In this document: positions 1 through 6,140 of the stretch, in pieces
Layout of the letters: each line of letters opens with the position of its first letter
Position numbering within the stretch: the first letter of the stretch is position 1
Origin: Chloroflexota bacterium
Lineage (GTDB): Bacteria; Chloroflexota; UBA6077; FW602-bin22; JACPQP01
DNA: 10,315 nucleotides
Direction: 5' to 3'
NCBI GenBank assembly: GCA_016190465.1
Contig: JACPQP010000500.1
Span: 1 to 10,315 of the forward strand
Made by a program: the position numbers and the translations under genes
The notes under the pieces: generated by a model
Database searches by the model: none
What the model saw: the letters and a program-made list of their open reading frames with translations, nothing else
What the model was told of the DNA's origin: nothing

Positions 1-78
1 CGAAGCCCGCCTTCGCGGGCTAACCCAGTCGGCGCAGGCCGACTTCGTAACGGTAGCCCGCGACTTCAGTCGCAGGGC
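1..78. repeat. Block of three consecutive GC-rich hairpins, likely dispersed intergenic repeat
   Basis: Three short inverted repeats follow one another. GCCCGC (5-10) pairs with GCGGGC (15-20) around CTTC. AGTCGGC (27-33) pairs with GCCGACT (38-44) around GCAG. GCCCGCGAC (56-64) pairs with GTCGC-A-GGGC (69-78) with one bulged A. The block shows no credible coding sequence on either strand. On the reverse strand it resembles the repeated intergenic 'tagcccgcgaaggcgggcttcg' style element I associate with Chloroflexota-like genomes; that is recollection, not a search. The left edge may be cut by the window. Confidence 0.6.
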
Positions 79-92
79 ACCCCCCCGCGATA

Positions 93-129
93 CCTACCCT
101 TGTGAGGAGAGGGGTAGGGGGTGAGGGCG
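93..129. repeat. Palindromic repeat of the GGTGAGGGC family, copy 1
   Basis: CCTACCC (93-99) is the reverse complement of GGGTAGG (112-118), with a 12-base purine-rich loop. The right arm runs directly into GGGGTGAGGGCG. The same GGGTGAGGGC tail ends the copies at 170-203 and 2121-2175, so the three are treated as one family of imperfect palindromes. Confidence 0.55.
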
Positions 130-169
130 TACCCCGCTCCTGGCGCGAGTTTTGCAGCATTTCGAGGCT

Positions 170-203
170 CCCTCTCCCTCTGAGAGAGGGTTGGGGTGAG
201 GGC
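170..203. repeat. Palindromic repeat of the GGTGAGGGC family, copy 2
   Basis: CCCTCTC (170-176) pairs with GAGAGGG (184-190) over a 7-base loop and is followed by TTGGGGTGAGGGC, the tail shared with copies 1 and 3. It lies about 30 bp ahead of the ribosome binding site of the ribonucleotide reductase gene, so it would be inside or just before that gene's leader. I see no convincing promoter in 1-233. Confidence 0.55.
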
Positions 204-233
204 TGAAGAACCCTTCCGGGGGCAGGACCCTTC

Positions 234-249
234 AGGAGGTGCGGTTGTG
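234..249 (+). promoter_or_regulatory. Ribosome binding site that fixes the GTG start of the ribonucleotide reductase
   Basis: AGGAGGT at 234-240 sits 6 bases before GTG at 247. This is a near-perfect anti-16S match. The in-frame ATG at 196 has no such site and lies inside the palindromic repeat, so 247 is preferred. Confidence 0.85.
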
Positions 250-2037
250 GCCACGGCGACAGCGCATCTATCGCCAAACGCTTTGCGGGTGCTCCAGCAA
301 CGGTACCTTCGCAAGGATGCTCAACGGCGCGTCGTCGAGACGCCCGAGCGGATGTTCTGGCGGGTGGCCCAGGCAGTGGCGAAGGGCGACCTCGCCACCG
401 ATCCCCACGCCGACGTCGCGGCCAACGCCCGCGAGTTCTACCAGATGATGGCGCGGACGGAGTTTCTGCCCAACTCGCCCACCCTGGCCAACGCCGGCAC
501 CCCTGTCGGGCAACTGATGGCCTGCTTCGTCCTCCCGATTGAGGATAGTCTCGACAGCATCTTCACGACCCTCCGCAATGCGGCCTCCATCCAGCGAACG
601 GGTGGGGGAACGGGGTTCTCGTTCTCGCGCCTGCGACCCGAGGGTGAGGTGGTGATGACCACGCGCGGTGTGGCCTCGGGTCCCGTCTCGTTCATGATGC
701 TGTTCGACGCCATGACCGAGGTCATCAAGCGGGGTAGCCTGCGCCGTGGGGCGAACATGGGGATCCTGAGGGTAGACCACCCGGACATCTTCCAGTTCAT
801 CACTGCCAAGCGCGATCGCACCAGGCTCACCAACTTCAACGTCTCGGTGGCCGCCACCGATGCTTTTATGCGGGCGGTGGAGCGCGACGAGCCCTTCGAT
901 CTCATCCACCCCACCACCAACGAGACCGTTCGGCGCGTCCGGGCCCGGGAGATCTGGGAATTGCTGCTGGAGATGGCCTGGGAGAACGGCGAGCCAGGGG
1001 TGATCTACATCGATCGCATCAACCGCGACAACCCGACGCCGCGACTAGGCGAGATCGAGGCGACAAATCCATGCAGCGAGCAACCGCTTTTGCCTTATGA
1101 AGCTTGCTGCCTTGGGTCGATCGACCTCGCGAAGATGCTCACTCGGCGGAACGGTCAGTATGCCATCGACTATCCGAAGCTGGAGCGCACCATCCGGACG
1201 GCGGTACACTTCCTGGACAACGTGGTCGAGGTGAACGCCTATCCCCTGCCCGAGATCGAGCGGATCTGCCTGGGCAACCGCAAGATCGGGCTGGGGGTGA
1301 TGGGCTTCGCGGACATGCTCATCTGGTTGGGCATCCCGTACAACTCCCCGCAGGCCCTGCAGACGGCGGAGGAGGTGATGCGCTTCCTGGACGAGCGCGC
1401 CACGGCGGCCTCGGTGGAGCTGGCGGAGCGACGAGGGGTCTTCCCCAACTTCGCCGGCAGCATCTACGACCGCCCGGGTGGGCCACCGCTTCGCAACGCG
1501 ACGGTGACCACCGTAGCGCCGACCGGGACGATCTCGCTCATCGCCAACTGCTCGAGCGGCATCGAGCCGATCTTCGCTCTCTCCTACGTGCGGCGCATCC
1601 TCGAGGGCGAGGAGCTGCCCGCGGTCCACCCCATCTTCAAGGAGGTGGCGCAGCAGCGGGGCTTCTACAGCGATGAGCTGATGGAGGTGATCGCGGCGCG
1701 CGGATCGGTGCAGGGCCTCCATCAGGTACCGCCAGACGTCCAGCGCCTGTTCGTCACCGCACTGGACATCGAGCCCGAGTGGCACGTGCGGGTGCAGGCC
1801 GGCTTCCAGCGGCACACCGACAACGGGGTGAGCAAGACCGCCAACCTGCCAGAGGATGCCACGGTCGACGATGTGCGGCGGATCTTCACCATGGCCCATC
1901 AGCATGGCTGCAAGGGGGTGACCGTCTACCGCTACGGGAGCCGGCCCGCCCAGGTGCTGAGCCTGACCGCCTACTGCCTGGAATGCGGCGAGGACGCGCT
2001 ATCGAGCACCGAGCGCGGGGTGGACGGGGCGGCCTAG
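247..2037 (+). CDS. nrdJ: Adenosylcobalamin-dependent (class II) ribonucleotide reductase
   Basis: This enzyme reduces ribonucleotides to deoxyribonucleotides for DNA synthesis in the cytoplasm, using adenosylcobalamin to generate the active-site thiyl radical. From GTG 247 it is 596 residues. Visible motifs are NSPTLANAG (76-84), the first redox cysteine in MACFVLP (C93), TGGGTGFSFSRLRP (118-131), the catalytic NPCSEQ loop with N274, thiyl C276 and E278, the second redox cysteine in EACC (C287, followed by C288), and APTGTIS (424-430). A C-terminal CLEC pair (C577, C580) fits the tail that re-reduces the active site. No ATP-cone precedes the core, so the activity-control site appears absent, as in many class II enzymes. 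No partner subunit (NrdB) or NrdG is nearby, consistent with class II. It stands alone between repeat-rich spacers and converges with the regulator gene. I see no NrdR box or cobalamin riboswitch upstream. Function confidence is high. Confidence 0.95.
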   Translation: MATATAHLSPNALRVLQQRYLRKDAQRRVVETPERMFWRVAQAVAKGDLATDPHADVAANAREFYQMMARTEFLPNSPTLANAGTPVGQLMACFVLPIEDSLDSIFTTLRNAASIQRTGGGTGFSFSRLRPEGEVVMTTRGVASGPVSFMMLFDAMTEVIKRGSLRRGANMGILRVDHPDIFQFITAKRDRTRLTNFNVSVAATDAFMRAVERDEPFDLIHPTTNETVRRVRAREIWELLLEMAWENGEPGVIYIDRINRDNPTPRLGEIEATNPCSEQPLLPYEACCLGSIDLAKMLTRRNGQYAIDYPKLERTIRTAVHFLDNVVEVNAYPLPEIERICLGNRKIGLGVMGFADMLIWLGIPYNSPQALQTAEEVMRFLDERATAASVELAERRGVFPNFAGSIYDRPGGPPLRNATVTTVAPTGTISLIANCSSGIEPIFALSYVRRILEGEELPAVHPIFKEVAQQRGFYSDELMEVIAARGSVQGLHQVPPDVQRLFVTALDIEPEWHVRVQAGFQRHTDNGVSKTANLPEDATVDDVRRIFTMAHQHGCKGVTVYRYGSRPAQVLSLTAYCLECGEDALSSTERGVDGAA

Positions 2038-2102
2038 ATCGTCCGGCGCTCACTGCGCTTTGCGGTCGGATGCGTCATCGCCCGGGACGGACGGGAACCG
2101 CA

Positions 2103-2122
2103 GATGAACGCGGATAAACGCC
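2103..2122. repeat. Imperfect tandem 10-mer GATGAACGCG / GATAAACGCC
   Basis: Two adjacent 10-base units at 2103-2112 and 2113-2122 match at 8 of 10 positions. The phrase 'cgcagatgaacgcggataaacg' resembles a short filler sequence I have seen next to other intergenic repeats in bacterial genomes; this is a recollection. It abuts the large palindrome directly. Confidence 0.4.
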
Positions 2123-2175
2123 GCCCTCACCCCTCGCCCCTCTCCCCGTGGGAGAGGGGCGAGGGGTGAGGGCGG
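2121..2175. repeat. Perfect 26-bp inverted repeat with 3-base loop (family copy 3)
   Basis: The left arm 2121-2146 begins CCGCCCTCACCCC and the right arm 2150-2175 ends GGGGTGAGGGCGG. All 26 positions pair and the loop is CGT (2147-2149). The right arm carries the same GGGTGAGGGC tail as the copies at 93-129 and 170-203, but here both arms are intact. It lies between two convergent genes and could act as a bidirectional RNA-stabilising or terminating hairpin. There is no U tract, so a classical intrinsic terminator is not shown. Confidence 0.8.
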
Positions 2176-2268
2176 CTGCGCCCCGTCGCCCGCACGGCCA
2201 GGAGTGTCCGTACCTACCTCGATGAGGGAAAACCCCAGGGCACGGCCGGTGCTCGGCCACCGTAAAAG

Positions 2269-2308
2269 TAGGGGCGAGCAGCCATGTCCCCGGCGATGCC
2301 GACCCCTA
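2269..2308. repeat. Weak hairpin / repeat-like element downstream of the regulator
   Basis: TAGGGG (2269-2274) pairs with CCCCTA (2303-2308) around a 28-base interior containing GTCCCCGGCGATGCC. The style resembles other GC-rich intergenic repeats, and it lies just past the regulator's stop codon on the minus strand. The pairing is short, so confidence is limited. Confidence 0.3.
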
Positions 2309-2343
2309 TCTGCGACCAATCGAGTGAGGGCCGCAGTGGGCTG

Positions 2344-3513
2344 TCAGGGACCGCCGCGTGTCGCCGTTTTCGTGCTGTCGCCGTTTTGGACCGAAGTGGA
2401 TCCCCGTACTACCAGTTGAACTGGCAGCACCTCTCGTCGGGGCTCCCCGCCGGGCCGCTGAAGCCGATCCACCGTGAGCCGGGCGGCTCGGGCGCCGAGC
2501 TCCTCCCAGGGTCGCGGAGCCACCGTCGTCAGGGAGACGTCGGGGTTTGCCGCCCAGGGATAGTCGTTGAAGCCCGTCAACGCCACATCGTCCGGCACCC
2601 GCAACCCGGCCTCGCGCAACGTTCGGAGCGCCGTGAGCGCTGCCCGATCGTGGCAGCCGACGAACGCGGTCACGTCGTGGGGAGAACGGGTGAGTTGAAT
2701 GAGTGAGCTGGCGACCGGCATCGCGGGCGATGCGTCGCCCTCGTCGGGTGCGGGCGGCACCGCTGTCACCAGGATCGGGTCATACGGGATCGCGGCTTCT
2801 TCGAGGGCCTGACGATAGCCGGCCAGACGCTCCTCGACTGCGGTCGTCTGGTGCTCGGCGCTCGTGAGGAACCCGATCCGTCGGTGACCCCGCTCGACGA
2901 GATGTGAGGCTGCCAGATAGCCGCCGCGCACGTTGTCTTCGGTCACCACGTCGGCGGGAAGTCCCGGATACCACCGGTCGACGAAGGTCACCGGGATCCC
3001 CCGGGCCAGGACGCCGCGAATCAGATCGGCGTTCGCGAAGCCAACCGAGGGGAACAGCAGGATCGCCGCGTTCCGATCGCGGAGAGCCGCGCCGATGTCC
3101 CGGCTCTCCTCATCGGGATCGTTGCGCGAGTATCGCGTGATCACGTGATATCCCGCGCGCTTCAGCTCGCCTTCGATACCGCGGATGAGGTCGAGATGGA
3201 AGACGTGGTGAAGATGCGCCATGATCAAGCTGATCCCGTTGCCGACCGGGGTCGGGAACCCCGCGACGAACGAGCCACGGCCACGTTCGGTTCGGATGAG
3301 CCCCTCGTGTTGGAGATCCTGAAGAGCCCGCCGCACCGTCAACCGGCTGAGTCCATACTGGCGACCCAGCTCCTCTTCGCCCGGCAACTGGCTCCCCGGT
3401 GGCAGCTCACCGGAGAGGATTGCCGCGCGGAAAAGCTCCTGGAGTTGCGCGTAGAGCGGCAGCGGGCTTCGCTTGTCAATCTTGTGTGCGGAGAGCATTG
3501 GCACGTTTTCCAT
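2344..3513 (-). CDS. GntR-type DNA-binding domain fused to a LacI-type sugar-sensing domain, transcriptional regulator
   Basis: The protein is 389 residues. Residues about 15-84 form a GntR winged helix-turn-helix (PLYAQLQELFRAAILSGEL, then LPGEEELGRQYGLSRLTVRRAL and the wing G-R-G-S-F). Residues about 93-375 match the periplasmic-binding-protein-like effector fold of LacI/GalR repressors: HHVFHLDLIRGIEGELKRAGY, VDRWYPGLPADVV, DNVRGGYLAASHLVERGHRRIGFL, and ALTGFNDYPWA near the C terminus. This GntR-LacI chimera is the architecture of AraR-like sugar-responsive repressors, so a sugar or sugar-acid effector is likely. It is divergent from the lipoyl-E1 operon, with back-to-back promoters in the 151-bp gap, so local control and autoregulation are probable. 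ATG 3513 lacks a strong ribosome binding site; GTG or ATG codons 3 and 5 residues further in are alternatives. The ligand cannot be read from the sequence. Confidence 0.9.
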   Translation of the reverse strand: MENVPMLSAHKIDKRSPLPLYAQLQELFRAAILSGELPPGSQLPGEEELGRQYGLSRLTVRRALQDLQHEGLIRTERGRGSFVAGFPTPVGNGISLIMAHLHHVFHLDLIRGIEGELKRAGYHVITRYSRNDPDEESRDIGAALRDRNAAILLFPSVGFANADLIRGVLARGIPVTFVDRWYPGLPADVVTEDNVRGGYLAASHLVERGHRRIGFLTSAEHQTTAVEERLAGYRQALEEAAIPYDPILVTAVPPAPDEGDASPAMPVASSLIQLTRSPHDVTAFVGCHDRAALTALRTLREAGLRVPDDVALTGFNDYPWAANPDVSLTTVAPRPWEELGARAARLTVDRLQRPGGEPRREVLPVQLVVRGSTSVQNGDSTKTATRGGP

Positions 3514-3565
3514 CAGGCAGAGTCGAGGTGCGTTCGGCGAGCGGAGCAGAAAGGCCTCACGGGAA

Positions 3566-3590
3566 CCCCTCGCGCATTATAGCGATGGGG
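3566..3590. promoter_or_regulatory. Imperfect palindrome over the regulator's own -10 box, possible autoregulatory site
   Basis: CCCCTCGC (3566-3573) faces GCGATGGGG (3582-3590), complementary apart from one inserted T, around GCATTATA, which contains the -10 box of the minus-strand promoter. In addition GGGAACCC occurs as a direct repeat at 3561-3568 and 3588-3595. Either element could bind a regulator. Its sequence differs from the palindrome at 3638-3652, which weakens the case that one protein reads both. Confidence 0.35.
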
Positions 3591-3604
3591 AACCCGCCGG
3601 GCAA
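3576..3604 (-). promoter_or_regulatory. Promoter of the GntR/LacI regulator gene
   Basis: On the minus strand, TTGCCC (3604-3599, four of six consensus bases) is followed by a 17-base spacer and a perfect TATAAT (3581-3576). The predicted start would fall near 3569, giving a leader of about 56 bases before ATG 3513. Its -35 box is only 14 bp from the -35 box of the divergent promoter. Confidence 0.65.
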
Positions 3605-3618
3605 GTGAACAACCTGTA

Positions 3619-3647
3619 TTGACATCTTGACAGGGCCGACCTATAGT
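3619..3647 (+). promoter_or_regulatory. Sigma-70-type promoter of the lipoyl-E1 operon
   Basis: A perfect TTGACA (3619-3624) is followed by a 17-base spacer and TATAGT (3642-3647, five of six). A second TTGACA at 3627-3632 is not spaced to a -10 box. Transcription would begin around 3653-3655, at the first bases of the ribosome binding site, so the predicted leader is only about a dozen bases. Confidence 0.75.
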
Positions 3648-3652
3648 AGGTC
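3638..3652. promoter_or_regulatory. Candidate operator GACCTA-N3-TAGGTC on the -10 box
   Basis: GACCTATAGTAGGTC is a perfect inverted repeat (6-bp arms, 3-bp centre) that contains the whole -10 box of the lipoyl-E1 promoter. A dimeric repressor bound here would block RNA polymerase. The divergently encoded GntR/LacI protein is the obvious candidate, by position only. No second copy was noticed elsewhere in the window. Confidence 0.5.
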
Positions 3653-3653
3653 C

Positions 3654-3667
3654 AGGAGGCGCCCTTG
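3654..3667 (+). promoter_or_regulatory. Ribosome binding site deciding the TTG start of the lipoyl-E1 gene
   Basis: AGGAGG (3654-3659) lies 5 bases before TTG at 3665. The next in-frame ATG falls inside the first beta strand of the lipoyl domain, so TTG is the real start. Confidence 0.85.
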
Positions 3668-5155
3668 GCAACGGAGATCGTGATGCCTGCCCTCGGGCTG
3701 ACGATGACCGAGGGGACCATCCAGGTCTGGCTCAAGCGAGTGGGCGACAGCGTGCGCCGGGACGAGCCGCTCTTCGTCGTCGAGACCGACAAGGCCGCGA
3801 CGGAGGTCGTCTCGCCGGCCGATGGCGTCCTCCTGGAGATCCTGGCGGTCGAGGGTGCCACCGTACCCGTCCAGCAGGTCATCGCCTACCTCATGGCTCC
3901 GGGCGAGAGTGTTGTCCCGGCTGCGCCAGCCCCGCCGGTGCTGTCAACCGTCGCCCCGCCCGGACAGGGGCAAAAGGCGAAGAGGGCAAACGGCGAAACC
4001 CCGGTTCCCCCCCTTCCCCGTTTTCCCGTTTCCCCCACCCTGGACCCAGACGCCTCGTCACCCCGTCTCCCCCTCGGCCGGCCGGAGCGAGAGGCTGGCG
4101 GTCTCGGGTCGGGGGCGCCCGGGGACCAGGTGACTCGCGCGGCGCCAGCCCGCGCGGCCCCGGTGGGCGGGAGCGAGCGAGAGCGCTTGCTCTGGATGTA
4201 TCGAACGATGCTCCGCATCCGGTCGTTCGATGAGCGGATCGTGCTCCTCTTCGCCGCGGGCAAGATCGCCGGCGCCCTCCATTCCTACGTCGGCGAAGAG
4301 GCGGTCGCGACCGGTCTCGGCGCGCACCTCCGGCCGGACGACTTCATCGTGAGCACGCACCGCGGCCACGGCCACCTGCTCGCGAAGGGCGGCCAGATGA
4401 ACCGGATGATGGCCGAGCTGTATGGTCGCGTCGACGGCTACTGCCGGGGCAAGGGGGGCTCCATGCACATCACCGACGTGAGCCTGGGCATCCTCGGGGC
4501 CAACGGCATCGTCGGGGCCGGCATCACGATCGCCACCGGCGCGGGAACGGCGATCCAGCTTCAGGGCGGAGATCAGGTCGTCGCCTGTTTCTTTGGCGAC
4601 GGGGCAGCGAACATCGGTCCCTTCCATGAGGGGATCAACCTCGCCGCGACCTGGAACCTGCCCGTGATCTTCGTCTGCGAGAACAACCTGTATGCCCAGT
4701 TCACCCCGCAGCGCCTGCACGCGAAAACCCCCGACCTCTTTGGCCGCGCGCCGGGGTACGGGATCCCCGGAATGGTCGTGGACGGCAACGACGTGCTGGC
4801 GGTGGCCGAGGTGACCGGCGAGGCGATCGCGCGGGCACGCCGGGGGGAAGGACCGAGCCTGATCGAGGCCAAGACCTTCCGCTGGTATGGCCACGCGATC
4901 AACAACCCCGCCTCGAACCTGGGACGCGACCCGGCGGAGATCGAGCGCTGGAAGAGGTCGGACCCGATCCGTCGCCTCGAGCAGCAGGTGCTGGGGAGTG
5001 GCATCGCCCGCCAGTCCGAGCTCGAGGCGATTCGCGACGCGGTGGTGCACGAGCTGGAGGAAGCGATCGCCTTCGCGGAAGCCAGCCCATCGCCGACGCC
5101 GGAAGAGGCGCTCCAGCACGTCTACGCCGAGCTGCCCCCGGGGGCGGAGCTGTGA
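3665..5155 (+). CDS. 2-oxo acid dehydrogenase E1 alpha subunit with fused N-terminal lipoyl domain
   Basis: The 496-residue protein has two parts. Residues 2-78 are a biotinyl/lipoyl domain of the E2 type (MPALGLTMTEG, then VETDKA with lipoyl-acceptor K43). Residues 79-169 are a Pro/Ala-rich linker. Residues about 172-490 are a thiamine-diphosphate E1 alpha subunit, with HRGHGH (232-237), GKGGSMHI, and the cofactor motif GDGAANIG (311-318) closing at ENN (N340, N341). E1 decarboxylates a 2-oxo acid (or cleaves acetoin) and reductively acylates a lipoyl group, which is normally on a separate E2. Ordinary E1 alpha subunits are about 320-370 residues, so the extra length is the fusion. The loop YGHAINNPAS (408-417) replaces the more usual YRGHS-x-D type. 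The gene overlaps the E1 beta gene by 4 bp; no E2 or E3 is in the window. Class is secure; substrate (pyruvate, branched-chain, acetoin or a sugar-derived keto acid) is unknown. Confidence 0.93.
   Translation: MATEIVMPALGLTMTEGTIQVWLKRVGDSVRRDEPLFVVETDKAATEVVSPADGVLLEILAVEGATVPVQQVIAYLMAPGESVVPAAPAPPVLSTVAPPGQGQKAKRANGETPVPPLPRFPVSPTLDPDASSPRLPLGRPEREAGGLGSGAPGDQVTRAAPARAAPVGGSERERLLWMYRTMLRIRSFDERIVLLFAAGKIAGALHSYVGEEAVATGLGAHLRPDDFIVSTHRGHGHLLAKGGQMNRMMAELYGRVDGYCRGKGGSMHITDVSLGILGANGIVGAGITIATGAGTAIQLQGGDQVVACFFGDGAANIGPFHEGINLAATWNLPVIFVCENNLYAQFTPQRLHAKTPDLFGRAPGYGIPGMVVDGNDVLAVAEVTGEAIARARRGEGPSLIEAKTFRWYGHAINNPASNLGRDPAEIERWKRSDPIRRLEQQVLGSGIARQSELEAIRDAVVHELEEAIAFAEASPSPTPEEALQHVYAELPPGAEL
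3967..4039. repeat. Purine tract / pyrimidine tract, repeat-like insert inside the linker
   Basis: A purine-rich run with GGCAAA/GGCGAA units (3967-3998) is followed by a pyrimidine-rich run (4000-4039). Arms 3984-3999 and 4020-4035 are inverted with 13 of 16 positions complementary. The composition looks like an intergenic palindromic element rather than neighbouring codons, yet the frame stays open and encodes about residues 101-125 of the linker. The adjoining CGTCACCCCGTCTCCCC stretch (4055-4071) has the same flavour. Confidence 0.5.
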
Positions 5156-6132
5156 GAGAACTGCTGCTGCGCGAAGCCCTCAACGAGGCGCTCCACGAGG
5201 AAATGGAGCGTGATCCCCGGGTCTTCATCCTCGGGGAGGACATCATCGATCCCTGGGGCGGGACGTTCCGCGTCACCGAAGGTCTCTCGACCCGCTTTGG
5301 GCTCGAACGGGTGCGAGAGACGCCGATCGCCGAGGCGGCGATCGTCGGCTGCGCGATCGGGGCGGCCCTGCTCGGGATGCGGCCGGTGGCCGAGATCATG
5401 TTCCTCGACTTCACCACGCTGGCCATGGATCAGATCGTGAACCAGGCGGCGAAGCTCCGGTACATGACGGGTGGCCAGACCTCCGTGCCCATCGTGATCC
5501 GCACGGCCGGCGGTGCCGGCCGGGCCTCGGCTGCCCAGCACTCGCAGAGCCTCGAGGCCTGGTTCACCCACATCCCCGGCCTGAAAGTGGTCATGCCTTC
5601 GACCCCGCGTGACGCCAAAGGGTTGTTGAAGGCCGCGATCCGCGATCCCGACCCCGTCATCTTCATCGAGCACAAGATGAGCTACGGGGTCAAGGGGTGG
5701 GTTCCCGAGGAAGAGTACGTCGTTCCGCTGGGCCAGGCCGACGTGAAGCGGCCGGGGAGAGACCTGACGGTGATCGCGACCTCGCGGCAGGTGCTTCGAG
5801 CGTTGGACGCGGCCGAGCGGGTGGCCCGCGAAGACGGCTTCGACGTGGAGGTCATCGACCCGCGCACGCTCTATCCGCTCGACAAAGCGACGATCGTCGC
5901 GTCGATCAAGAAGACGGGCCGAGCGATGATCGTCCACGAAGCCGCCCGGCGGGGAGGGTGGGGCGCCGAGCTGCTCTCCGAGATCGTCGAGGACGCCTTC
6001 GACTACCTGGATGCGCCGATCGCCCGGGTCGCCGCGCACAACACCCCCATCCCGTTTGCCCCGGTCATGGAGGACTTCGTCCTCCCGAGCGTGGACGACA
6101 TCATCGCCGGAGTCCGCCGGGTTCTCGGCTAG
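5152..6132 (+). CDS. 2-oxo acid dehydrogenase E1 beta subunit (transketolase-like)
   Basis: The 326-residue product is the partner of the upstream E1 alpha. Together they would form an alpha2beta2 thiamine-diphosphate enzyme in the cytoplasm. The pyrimidine-binding domain shows ILGEDI (E29), the ETPIAEAAIVG segment with the cofactor-activating glutamate E61, MFLDFTTLAMDQIVNQAAK (83-101) and AAQHSQSLEAWF with H130. The C-terminal transketolase domain follows from about residue 195 (LTVIATSRQVLRALDAA, then VIDPRTLYPLD). Length is normal for PdhB, AcoB or BkdB. GTG 5152 overlaps the upstream TGA as GTGA, with GGGGG 7 bases before, so translational coupling is likely. The gene ends 8 bp before the stop codon of the convergent hydrolase gene. 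Sequence alone does not separate pyruvate, branched-chain and acetoin types. Confidence 0.93.
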   Translation: MRELLLREALNEALHEEMERDPRVFILGEDIIDPWGGTFRVTEGLSTRFGLERVRETPIAEAAIVGCAIGAALLGMRPVAEIMFLDFTTLAMDQIVNQAAKLRYMTGGQTSVPIVIRTAGGAGRASAAQHSQSLEAWFTHIPGLKVVMPSTPRDAKGLLKAAIRDPDPVIFIEHKMSYGVKGWVPEEEYVVPLGQADVKRPGRDLTVIATSRQVLRALDAAERVAREDGFDVEVIDPRTLYPLDKATIVASIKKTGRAMIVHEAARRGGWGAELLSEIVEDAFDYLDAPIARVAAHNTPIPFAPVMEDFVLPSVDDIIAGVRRVLG

Positions 6133-6140
6133 CGCTGCCC

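Larger units (their letters stand above)
2038..2343. other. Non-coding convergent intergenic region, repeat-rich
   Basis: This 306-bp spacer separates the 3' ends of the ribonucleotide reductase (+) and the regulator gene (-). It holds a tandem 10-mer (2103-2122), the 26-bp perfect inverted repeat (2121-2175) and a weaker hairpin (2269-2308). Open frames across it are proline/arginine-rich translations of the repeats, and no RNA gene is recognised. With two genes ending here it must contain transcription termination. The 26-bp hairpin is the best physical candidate, although it lacks a U tract on either strand. Confidence 0.6.

Noticed and set aside
196..246. N-terminal extension of the ribonucleotide reductase to ATG 196
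   Set aside because: It starts within a palindromic repeat without a ribosome binding site, whereas GTG 247 has AGGAGGT at ideal distance and family similarity begins just after it.
196..246. Cobalamin riboswitch ahead of the class II ribonucleotide reductase
   Set aside because: No recognisable B12-box-like conserved sequence in the upstream 246 bp, which are instead filled by repeats.
20..314. Two minus-strand open frames of 85 and 82 codons at the left edge
   Set aside because: They are translations of the hairpin and GGTGAGGGC repeats, show low-complexity Pro/Arg-rich protein, have no ribosome binding site and overlap the start of the ribonucleotide reductase.
268..1905. Long minus-strand frames (213 and 286 codons) inside the ribonucleotide reductase
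   Set aside because: Antisense shadows of a strongly conserved gene in high-GC DNA; His/Arg/Gly-rich translation without recognisable motifs.
2284..2706. Plus-strand frame of 140 codons overlapping the end of the regulator gene
   Set aside because: Antisense to the conserved effector domain of the regulator, with no similarity or start signal.
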